Origin: CAVPGH01 sp046726955
Lineage (GTDB): Bacteria > Acidobacteriota > Vicinamibacteria > Fen-336
NCBI GenBank assembly: GCA_046726955.1
Contig: JBKPBQ010000273.1
Span: forward strand, 1-6,651
Length of the DNA: 6,651 nt
Reading direction: 5' to 3'
The translations under genes were made by a program, and so were the position numbers. The notes under the pieces are model-generated. The model was not told where the DNA came from. It did not search any database and saw nothing but the letters and a program-made list of their open reading frames with translations. Numbering within the stretch: position 1 is the first letter of the stretch; every line of letters begins with the position of its first letter. Below, in pieces: positions 1 through 6,651 of the stretch.

Positions 1-2
1 GG

Positions 3-92
3 AAGGGGCGGGCCTGCAAGGGCTACACGAAAGTGGACGGCCGCTGGCTCCTCGTCTTCCACACCGGGCTCCTCGCGTACCCGCGCGGGTAG
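3..92 (+). CDS. C-terminal fragment of a possible SnoaL/DUF4440-like protein
   Basis: Only the last 29 codons are in the window, ending at a TAG stop at 90-92; the start lies off the left edge. The visible residues include YTKVDGRWLLVFHTG, a pattern like the last strand of SnoaL/DUF4440 (NTF2-fold) proteins, where a 'DGRWLLV.H' strand closes the cone-shaped barrel. The frame is read as coding because it gives a sensible strand-like sequence and stops just before a convergent gene. The family call rests on this one motif and is weak. The gene faces the metalloprotease gene tail to tail, with 83 bp between the two stops. Another beta-rich small protein is equally possible. Confidence 0.45.
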   Translation, partial: KGRACKGYTKVDGRWLLVFHTGLLAYPRG

Positions 93-121
93 GACGTTTG
101 CGGAGACGCACCGCCAGGATC

Positions 122-136
122 GAGGCCGACCGCCTC
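122..136. terminator. weak hairpin between convergent genes
   Basis: GAGGC (122-126) and GCCTC (132-136) form a 5-bp stem with a 5-nt loop in the 83-bp gap between two convergent stops. There is no T-run on either side. Its position suits a bidirectional terminator, but so short a stem is common by chance in DNA this GC-rich. Confidence 0.2.
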
Positions 137-175
137 AGCCGTTTGGCGCGCGAGTTGTGTAGCCGCGGAGAGCCG

Positions 176-2551
176 CTACTCGAAGTAACCGTTCACGTCC
201 AGGATGAAGTGCACCGTGCCCGTCGAGCCGTTCTGGACGCGGAGGCTCCCGGAGCCGTCGGTGGCGAGGAGCACGATCGCGTTGTTGGCGCGCGTCTGCC
301 CGGCCGAGAAGTTGATTGAGCTGGCGAGGGGCGCGAGGCCGTCGCCGGGGTAGAGCTTCAGGAAGCCGCTCGCGGCTGGGCCCGTGACCGCGACGTTCAC
401 GGAGATCGCCTTCGCGCTGGCGGGAACGCCGCAGGCGCCGGTGAGCGTGAAGCTCCTCTGGCCGGAAGCGGAAAGGGTCGGGCCTCCGAGCGGGCCGCTC
501 GCGTTCCGCGTGTCCACGAGCCGGCAGGGGGTGAGCGTGTAGAAGCTCGCCGCGGCCGGAGGAGTGAAATAGAAATAGCCGTTGGTCAAGGTCGCGGTCA
601 TCGTGTTGGTCTGCACCACGACGTCCACAACTCCCGCGGCGTGGGCGGAAGTGGTCGCGGTGATCGTGGTCGGGCCAGTCACGACGACACCGGTGGCCGT
701 GGTCCCGCCGATGGTCACGGTAGCCGGCGCGACGAAGTTCGTGCCCGCGATCGCGACGGCGGTGCCGCCCGCCAGCGATCCGCCGTTCGGGCTGATCGAG
801 GACACCGTGGGGGCGGGCAGGTACGTGTACCCGCCGCGGAGGGTTCCCGTCTGCTGGTCCGGGTTCATGACCACCACGTCCGCGAGGCCGGCTGCGTGGG
901 CGGGAGCGACGGCCGTGATCGTGTTGGCGTTCACGACCACCACCGACGTCGCGGCGCCGCCGGTGCCGAGATCGGAGAACGCGACGCTCGCCGGGCTCCG
1001 GAAGCCGGTTCCGGAGATGGTGACCGCGGTGCCGCCGTTCGACGAGCCGGCCGAGGGGACGATCCCGCCCACCGTGGGTGCGGGATTCGCAGACACGGGG
1101 AAGATGCATGTTCCTATCGCAGCGTCGATGCGCGGCGAGAGGACGCTGACCGTCTGGGGGTGGAAGACGTTCGTGACGCCGCAGCCGGCCAGGTTGTGGC
1201 AGTAGCTCATGATCGTGCCGCGCACGTTGTCGATGCTCACGCCGCCGTTGTTGACGGGGACGATCGAGAACGGCGCGGGACAGCTCACGCCGGGATCGGG
1301 TGTCCAGGGCCCGGTGGGCGTGCAGGTCTCGCCGTTGAAGCAGTAGTCGATGGGCTGGGTCCCCACCGCGACCGGGTTCGTGTCCGTGCAATGCGTGTGC
1401 TTCGAGCCGAAGTTGTGCCCGACCTCGTGCGTCAGGAGCTGCACGTCGCTCGAGCTCACGGTCGTCCCAGTGCGGAAGACCTGATTGAAGCTATAGCCGA
1501 CCGAGGTGCTGCAGAGCCCGCCGATCCAGGCGATACCCGACCAGCTCCCCGCCGTCGGCTGCTTGCCCGAGATCATCATCGTGAGCGTCCGCCTCACGCC
1601 CGGATAGCTCGCCGACCAGTAGCTCGAGAACTCGGTGAGCTTGGCGTTATCCGCGTTGCCCGCCGTGCTCTGGAGGTAGGGATCGGGGGTCGTGGACAGG
1701 CGGAAGATCGTGTAGCCCTGGTAGAACCGGACGAAGAGGTCGCGCTCGTAGACGGCGCTCATGCCCGCGACCGCCAGGGCCATCCAGTTCGCGGCCGTCG
1801 TCGTGTTGTTCGAGAACTTCGTCCCCATGACCTCGTTGTCGGTGTCGATGGCGAGGACGGCGGTGTGCAGCGTCGCCGGCAGCTCCGGCTCGATGGTTCC
1901 CGGCGAAGCGGCCGAGCGCGCGCTCGGCGCCGCGTCGCCGCTCGCGCGATCGGCCTGGCCGCAGGCGAAGCTCGGCGCTCCGCTGGGCTCACGGAGAGAC
2001 GCCGAAACGGCGACGAGGTGGCGGGCGGAGCGATCCGCGTCGGGCGGCCGGATCTCGACGTCTCCGTCCGCCCCCGTGGAGTAGCCCGCGATCGTCTCCG
2101 CGTCCGGATCGAGACCGAAGACGACCGTGCTCGCCGGATCGCCCTCGACCGCGCCCCAGAAGAAGACGAGCTTCGACCGCGGCACGTCCACTTCGTGGCC
2201 CTGATCGACAGCTACCAGCTTTGCATCGGACGCGTACACCTCGTGGCGCGTGACGGAGACGGCGCGCCGAAGACCCGGACCCACAGGCCAATCCGCGATG
2301 CGCAGCCGGCTCTCCAGGGGAGCCGCGAGGAGCGCCGGGACGAGCGCGGGGTCGAACGCGACGAGCTCGGCGCGGCTCGTTCCGTCCGGGGCCGACACGA
2401 TCCGGCCGGGCGGCGCGCCGCGCACTTCGTCGGCCGCGTGAGCGTCCACGATCGCCAATGGGAGGAGCCCAAAAGCGGCGACGAGCAGGGGTCGCCGGGT
2501 CCGGGCCAGGAGAGACAAGCAAGACGAGGGTAGCGTGGCCGCCGGGGACAC
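176..2551 (-). CDS. secreted reprolysin-like (metzincin) zinc metalloprotease with two IPT/TIG domains
   Basis: Predicted exported endopeptidase of 791 aa. The chosen GTG start (2551-2549) has GGAAG 7 nt upstream and is followed by a signal peptide: a basic stretch at residues 17-20, a hydrophobic core at 21-35 and a likely cleavage after Ala-His-Ala (37-39). Residues about 41-220 look like a prodomain ending in a Cys-Gly (197-198). The catalytic domain spans about 225-485. It has the zinc motif HEVGHNFGSKH (His375, Glu376, His379, His385) and a Met-turn with Met448 in IMSYC, so the active site looks intact and fits the reprolysin/M12B-like metzincins. Two IPT/TIG immunoglobulin-like repeats follow (about 490-579 and 580-663). 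The final domain (about 669-791) carries PCRLVDTR, FSAGQT and DVNGYFE, and matches the N-terminal domain of the divergent collagen-like protein. An ATG at 2668 extends the frame but adds a basic, non-signal-like leader and crosses the neighbour's promoter. The substrate is unknown. Confidence 0.9.
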   Translation of the reverse strand: MSPAATLPSSCLSLLARTRRPLLVAAFGLLPLAIVDAHAADEVRGAPPGRIVSAPDGTSRAELVAFDPALVPALLAAPLESRLRIADWPVGPGLRRAVSVTRHEVYASDAKLVAVDQGHEVDVPRSKLVFFWGAVEGDPASTVVFGLDPDAETIAGYSTGADGDVEIRPPDADRSARHLVAVSASLREPSGAPSFACGQADRASGDAAPSARSAASPGTIEPELPATLHTAVLAIDTDNEVMGTKFSNNTTTAANWMALAVAGMSAVYERDLFVRFYQGYTIFRLSTTPDPYLQSTAGNADNAKLTEFSSYWSASYPGVRRTLTMMISGKQPTAGSWSGIAWIGGLCSTSVGYSFNQVFRTGTTVSSSDVQLLTHEVGHNFGSKHTHCTDTNPVAVGTQPIDYCFNGETCTPTGPWTPDPGVSCPAPFSIVPVNNGGVSIDNVRGTIMSYCHNLAGCGVTNVFHPQTVSVLSPRIDAAIGTCIFPVSANPAPTVGGIVPSAGSSNGGTAVTISGTGFRSPASVAFSDLGTGGAATSVVVVNANTITAVAPAHAAGLADVVVMNPDQQTGTLRGGYTYLPAPTVSSISPNGGSLAGGTAVAIAGTNFVAPATVTIGGTTATGVVVTGPTTITATTSAHAAGVVDVVVQTNTMTATLTNGYFYFTPPAAASFYTLTPCRLVDTRNASGPLGGPTLSASGQRSFTLTGACGVPASAKAISVNVAVTGPAASGFLKLYPGDGLAPLASSINFSAGQTRANNAIVLLATDGSGSLRVQNGSTGTVHFILDVNGYFE
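563..1084 (-). repeat. tandem IPT/TIG domain pair within the metalloprotease
   Basis: Two consecutive repeats of about 85-90 aa begin with near-identical strands: PAPTVGGIVPSAGSSNGGTA and PAPTVSSISPNGGSLAGGTA. Each continues with a 'GTxF..PA.V' segment, a 'TITA' strand and an 'AHAAG..DVVV' strand, and ends at a GGYTYL or NGYFYF motif. These are IPT/TIG folds, which usually act as spacers or adhesive modules on secreted and surface proteins. Here they separate the catalytic domain from the C-terminal domain. Their similarity suggests internal duplication. Confidence 0.85.
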
Positions 2552-2558
2552 AAAGTGG

Positions 2559-2563
2559 CTTCC
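2559..2563 (-). promoter_or_regulatory. Shine-Dalgarno-like site that decides the metalloprotease start
   Basis: On the minus strand GGAAG lies 7 nt before the GTG at 2551. This spacing, and the signal peptide that begins right after, favour the GTG over the more distal in-frame ATG at 2668. No convincing -35/-10 pair was found for this gene on the minus strand between 2552 and 2691. Confidence 0.5.
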
Positions 2564-2616
2564 GACACAGCCGCGCAAGTCTCGATCCGCCAACTGTCTG
2601 CGCGCGGTTTTCAGCC

Positions 2617-2646
2617 TTGACGCGCCGCGCCGCCGGCGCCTATAGT
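2617..2646 (+). promoter_or_regulatory. sigma70-like promoter for the collagen-like gene
   Basis: TTGACG (2617-2622) and TATAGT (2641-2646) are separated by 18 bp, each one base from the sigma70 consensus. Transcription would start near 2652-2654, giving a leader of about 40 nt before the ATG at 2692. The very GC-rich spacer contains a perfect 8-bp palindrome, CGCCGGCG (2631-2638). These AT-rich hexamers stand out against the surrounding base composition. Confidence 0.75.
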
Positions 2647-2679
2647 CGCCGCCCAGTCCCACAACCAACCGGTCCCTCC

Positions 2680-2686
2680 AAGGAGG
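2680..2686 (+). promoter_or_regulatory. consensus ribosome binding site of the collagen-like gene
   Basis: AAGGAGG ends 5 nt before the ATG at 2692. It is a full anti-Shine-Dalgarno match and fixes the start, although the same frame stays open upstream to an ATG at 2458 on the other side of the promoter. With the near-consensus promoter it suggests strong expression. Confidence 0.85.
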
Positions 2687-2691
2687 AAAGA

Positions 2692-3849
2692 ATGTTGGCG
2701 AAGCGCCGCGTCGTCGTGGCCTTGTCGCTTGTGTGCCTCGTCGCGCCCCGAGGCTCCGTCCTCGCTCGGGACGCGTCTCCCACCGACGTCACTTCCGTCG
2801 CCGTGCCCACTCCACCGATCGCCTTCGTGGCGGTCGCACCCTGCCGGCTCGCGGACACGCGTCCGGGCTCCGGCTTCACCGGTCCTTTCGGCTCTCCGTC
2901 GCTGATCGCGACGATTCCGCGGGTCTTCCCGGTCGCCAGCCATTGCGGACTCCCGCCCACGGCCCAGGTCGTCTCCGCCAACGTGACCGTGACGAACACG
3001 GCGGGCACCGGGTTCATCTCCGTGTGGCCGGACGGGTCGCCGCAGCCCGTACCGCCCGTGGCGGCCCTGACCTTCTCGGCGGGGCAGACCATATCGAACG
3101 CGCTCGTGGCTACGTTAGGCGCCACGGGCGGGATCACGGTGTATCCGCGAGTGGGCCTCGACGTGATCATCGACATCAATGGCTACTACGACTCCGGCGC
3201 CGCCGGCCCGACGGGGGCCACCGGTCCTCCGGGCGGTCCCGGAGATCCGGGCGCCACCGGACCGATCGGACCGACGGGGGCCACCGGAGCGCCAGGCACG
3301 ATCGGGCCGACCGGCACGACGGGGGCGTCCGGACCCACGGGAGCGACAGGTCCCTCCGGTGTCACCGGGGCAACGGGCCCTCCGGGGGCCTTCGGCCCCA
3401 CCGGGCCGACAGGGGCGACGGGGGCCACCGGTCCCACCGGGCCCTCGGGACCGAACGTCGCCTTCGCGGGCTACGTCTCGAGCCTGAGCATCCCGCCGAC
3501 AGCCACGCTCGGCTTCATCTCGGGGACCACGGCGGTCGTCATCACGGGCACGAGCCAGAGGGTCTTCGTCGTCTCGCACGCTGGCCTCGGGGCAGGGGTC
3601 GCCGCCGCGAATCAACTCAACCTCTACATCTGCACGCAGCTCCAGCCGAGCGGAGCGCTCGTACCCCAGGGCTTAGGCATCTTCGGGCTCACGTCGCCCG
3701 CGAACCAGCGCTACACCTATGGCCTGAGCGTCGTCGTGACCGGCCTGACGGCAGGGACCTACAACGTGGGGCTCTGCGGGAGCTCGGCGAACGCCGTCAA
3801 CTGGACCAACAACGAGTACAGCTACACCTCGGCCCTGGTCGTGCCATAG
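2692..3849 (+). CDS. secreted collagen-like (Gly-X-Y repeat) protein
   Basis: A 385-aa protein in three parts behind a signal peptide (basic start MLAKRR, hydrophobic core about 7-18, cleavage near Ala25). Residues about 43-167 form a domain with PCRLADTR, a second Cys at 85, FSAGQT and DINGYYD, equivalent to the C-terminal domain of the divergent metalloprotease. Residues 169-255 are 29 uninterrupted Gly-X-Y triplets, mostly GPT and GAT, as expected for a trimeric collagen helix. Residues 256-385 are a beta-rich C-terminal domain with Cys314 and Cys362; its position suggests a trimerisation or binding head like those of other bacterial collagen-like proteins, but I recognise no specific family. 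The protein is probably exported and structural or adhesive. A strong promoter and ribosome binding site precede it and a hairpin follows it, so it is likely transcribed alone. No sortase motif, C-terminal membrane anchor or lipobox is visible. Confidence 0.9.
   Translation: MLAKRRVVVALSLVCLVAPRGSVLARDASPTDVTSVAVPTPPIAFVAVAPCRLADTRPGSGFTGPFGSPSLIATIPRVFPVASHCGLPPTAQVVSANVTVTNTAGTGFISVWPDGSPQPVPPVAALTFSAGQTISNALVATLGATGGITVYPRVGLDVIIDINGYYDSGAAGPTGATGPPGGPGDPGATGPIGPTGATGAPGTIGPTGTTGASGPTGATGPSGVTGATGPPGAFGPTGPTGATGATGPTGPSGPNVAFAGYVSSLSIPPTATLGFISGTTAVVITGTSQRVFVVSHAGLGAGVAAANQLNLYICTQLQPSGALVPQGLGIFGLTSPANQRYTYGLSVVVTGLTAGTYNVGLCGSSANAVNWTNNEYSYTSALVVP
3196..3456 (+). repeat. collagen Gly-X-Y repeat, 29 triplets
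   Basis: Glycine occupies every third residue from 169 to 253 of the collagen-like protein without a break. Proline fills 13 of 29 X positions and threonine 16 of 29 Y positions. Asp185 is the only charged residue. Related 9-nt units such as CCGACGGGG and GCCACCGG recur, so the tract probably grew by slippage or recombination and may vary in length among strains. Confidence 0.95.
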
Positions 3850-3860
3850 TCGGACCGCGA

Positions 3861-3906
3861 GGAGGCGGCTTGCTCTCCGCACTCGCACGAAAGGCGAGCC
3901 GCCTCC
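3861..3906. terminator. bidirectional hairpin between convergent genes
   Basis: GGAGGCGGCT (3861-3870) is the exact reverse complement of AGCCGCCTCC (3897-3906). The stem extends inward by four more pairs, two of them G-U wobbles, around an 18-nt loop. It lies in the 79-bp gap between the collagen-like stop and the barrel-protein stop, so it could end transcripts from both sides. There is no clear T-run after the stem on either strand, so efficient intrinsic termination is not assured. Confidence 0.6.
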
Positions 3907-3928
3907 CCCTTCGTTGCCGAGACCGCCC

Positions 3929-5302
3929 TCAGGAGTCGCTGCCGAAGATCTTCTTCAGCGTGCGGTGCAGCTTCTCCGTGTCCGTGATGCGCACGATCAG
4001 CGAGAACTTGAGCCGCCACTCCTTGCTCTTGCGCTCGCCCACGGCGAGGGGAATCTCCGACGGCCGGGGGAGGACGCCGAAGTCGCCCCCCGACTTGTAG
4101 CTCGCCCACCGGTACTGGAACGCGGCGTCGAACTTCAGGCTGTTCGTGTTGTAGCCCGTCCCCATCGCGAGCATCGCGAAGTTCACGGGATCGCGCGTGT
4201 AGGGATCCCGCGCCCCCTGGGGCTCCCAGGCCGCGCCGAAGCGGACGGGCACCACGAAGCTCTCGCCGAAGAAGAGGTGCTCGGCGCCGGCGTTGATGGC
4301 GAGCGTGTTCTGGCTGCTAGTCCGGTCGGGCGGAAGGCCGTCGAGGAAGTTGATGTGGCCGATCTCCGGGGTGTCGATGGTCGCCTCCGTCCACTCGTCC
4401 CACGTGAAGTCGAGGGCCACCGTCCAGCGGGGATCGGGCCGCCAGGCCGCGCCCGCGCCGATCGACTTCGGGAAGTGGAGGGTGCCCCGCGTCTCCCCGA
4501 AGGGCACCGGCTCGCTGTCGGTCGCGATCTGCTGCTGCGTTCCCGTGAAGTCCGCGTCGAGCGCTCCCTGGTAGACGAGGCCGACGCTCCAGCCCGGGTA
4601 GGTGAGCATTAGACCCCCGCTGAAGCTGTCGCCGCTCACGCTGTTCGTCTGGGAGATCGTACGGAAGGCGCTCGGGCCCGTGGGCAGCGGCGTCTGGCTG
4701 AAGGCCTGGTCTTCCGCCCAGTCCCCCTGCCAGTGGTTGTAGGTCCCCCCCAGGGAGAGCCGCGACGTGAGCTTCACCGCTCCGGCGAACGAGAAGACGT
4801 TGACGCTTCCCACGAGGTCGTCGTTGATGTCCGCGCGCAGGGGCGGCGGCCCGTCCGCGGCCACGGGGACGCGCGTCACCGAGAGCACCTCGCGGTAGTC
4901 GAGCGTGTAGAGGCGCCGCCACGAGCCCTGGAAGGTGACCGGCTTCTTGAAGAGCGTCACCGGCACGGCCAGGCTCGCGAAGTCCAGGTACGTGCTCTGG
5001 TACGAGGAGTGGGCATTGGTGAAGGCGGCGCGATCGTCCAGGGTGCGGAACCCGTTCGCGTCGATCGAGCGGCCGATGGTGGAGCTCACGACGGACAGCT
5101 CGGGCTTGCGGAGCTGGCCGAGGCCCGCGGGGTTCCAGGAGGCGGCCGTCCCGTCGTCGGAGACCGCGATGAAGGCGTTGGCCATCCCCGCGGCCCGCGC
5201 ACCCGAGCCCGGGCGGTTGAAGACGGTGCCGATCTGGGCGGAGGCGGGGGCGCCAGCGAGGAGGAGGAGCGCGAGCAGGATGGCGCCGGCGCGCGCGGTC
5301 AT
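3929..5302 (-). CDS. OMPP1/FadL/TodX-family outer membrane protein
   Basis: Predicted 457-aa outer-membrane beta-barrel of the family that carries hydrophobic compounds such as long-chain fatty acids or aromatic hydrocarbons. The signal peptide has a hydrophobic core at about 7-18 and a likely cleavage after Ala-Ser-Ala (20-22). The mature start shows the family hallmark: GSGARAAGMANAFIAVSDD (32-50) followed by NPAG at 57-60, the N-terminal hatch region. The rest alternates strand-like amphipathic segments with turns, for example LTYPGWSVGLVYQGAL and PDPRWTVALDFTWDEW; the length suits FadL proteins. The last strand-like segment (EWRLKFSLIVRI, 428-439) is followed by an 18-residue charged tail instead of the usual terminal aromatic residue. 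The gene starts 16 bp after the kinase stop with only a weak AGG upstream of its ATG, which suggests cotranscription. The substrate cannot be told from sequence; a PorV-like barrel is the main alternative. Confidence 0.85.
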   Translation of the reverse strand: MTARAGAILLALLLLAGAPASAQIGTVFNRPGSGARAAGMANAFIAVSDDGTAASWNPAGLGQLRKPELSVVSSTIGRSIDANGFRTLDDRAAFTNAHSSYQSTYLDFASLAVPVTLFKKPVTFQGSWRRLYTLDYREVLSVTRVPVAADGPPPLRADINDDLVGSVNVFSFAGAVKLTSRLSLGGTYNHWQGDWAEDQAFSQTPLPTGPSAFRTISQTNSVSGDSFSGGLMLTYPGWSVGLVYQGALDADFTGTQQQIATDSEPVPFGETRGTLHFPKSIGAGAAWRPDPRWTVALDFTWDEWTEATIDTPEIGHINFLDGLPPDRTSSQNTLAINAGAEHLFFGESFVVPVRFGAAWEPQGARDPYTRDPVNFAMLAMGTGYNTNSLKFDAAFQYRWASYKSGGDFGVLPRPSEIPLAVGERKSKEWRLKFSLIVRITDTEKLHRTLKKIFGSDS

Positions 5303-5318
5303 CGCGGCCTATTGTCGT

Positions 5319-6650
<1,332 letters not shown>

Positions 6651-6651
6651 C

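Noticed and set aside
135..1391. Minus-strand open frame of 418 codons overlapping the metalloprotease in another frame
   Set aside because: Arg/His-rich translation with no recognisable domain, whereas the overlapping frame has the complete zinc motif and IPT repeats.
2480..2500. Twin-arginine (Tat) export signal in the metalloprotease (TRRPLLV)
   Set aside because: It only partly fits the S/T-R-R-x-F-L-K pattern, and zinc metalloproteases of this kind normally use the Sec route; left as an ordinary signal peptide.
641..2533. Long plus-strand open frame of 630 codons opposite the metalloprotease
   Set aside because: Its translation is Arg/Gly/Asp/His-rich low-complexity sequence without domains. 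It is an antisense shadow of a strongly supported gene in GC-rich DNA.
2552..2668. N-terminal extension of the metalloprotease from the ATG at 2668
   Set aside because: It would add 39 residues rich in Arg before the signal peptide and overlap the promoter of the divergent gene. The GTG at 2551 has a suitable ribosome binding site.
2458..2691. Upstream in-frame extension of the collagen-like gene from the ATG at 2458
   Set aside because: It would read through the promoter and the AAGGAGG site and bury the signal peptide inside the protein.
3196..3456. CRISPR-like or satellite repeat array
   Set aside because: The periodicity is 9 nt, in frame and degenerate at third positions, as expected from Gly-X-Y coding; there are no spacers or constant repeats.
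2733..4100. Plus-strand open frame of 455 codons overlapping the collagen-like gene
   Set aside because: Out of frame with the Gly-X-Y repeat, Arg-rich, and it runs into the 3' end of the convergent barrel gene; it has no ribosome binding site.

Overview
The window is very GC-rich and densely coding. A FadL-type outer-membrane barrel points to a Gram-negative (diderm) bacterium. The mix of a PEGA-containing Ser/Thr kinase, a secreted metzincin with IPT/TIG repeats, and a secreted domain with a CRLxDTR...DxNGYY signature resembles uncultivated soil or sediment Acidobacteriota or deltaproteobacterial/Myxococcota-like genomes. That placement is inference from protein style; there is no rRNA or other taxonomic marker here.

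Layout. Positions 3-92 (+) hold the last codons of a gene entering from the left, perhaps a SnoaL/DUF4440-like protein. It converges on a large minus-strand gene (2551 to 176) for a secreted reprolysin-type zinc metalloprotease: prodomain, HExGHxxGxxH catalytic domain, two IPT/TIG repeats and a C-terminal domain of about 120 residues. A 140-bp divergent intergenic region follows, with a strong sigma70-like promoter (TTGACG, 18 bp, TATAGT) and a consensus ribosome binding site for a plus-strand gene (2692-3849). That gene encodes a secreted collagen-like protein: a domain of the same type as the protease C-terminus, then 29 uninterrupted Gly-X-Y triplets, then a C-terminal domain of about 130 residues. 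A strong hairpin lies in the next convergent gap. The rest is a minus-strand pair, transcribed from right to left: a PEGA-transmembrane-Ser/Thr kinase protein (start outside the window) and, 16 bp downstream, a FadL/OMPP1-type outer-membrane protein.

How the genes may work together. The protease and the collagen-like protein are divergent neighbours, both have export signals, and both carry the same accessory domain, once C-terminal and once N-terminal. The reasonable inference is a pair of exported or surface proteins sharing an attachment or recognition module, but nothing in the sequence proves that they interact. The kinase and barrel genes are spaced like an operon; a link between envelope sensing and outer-membrane uptake is possible but untested.

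The most notable points are the shared domain in a divergent pair, the Thr-rich collagen between two globular domains, the kinase with its PEGA domain on the N-terminal side of the membrane segment, and a barrel protein ending in a charged tail rather than a terminal aromatic residue.
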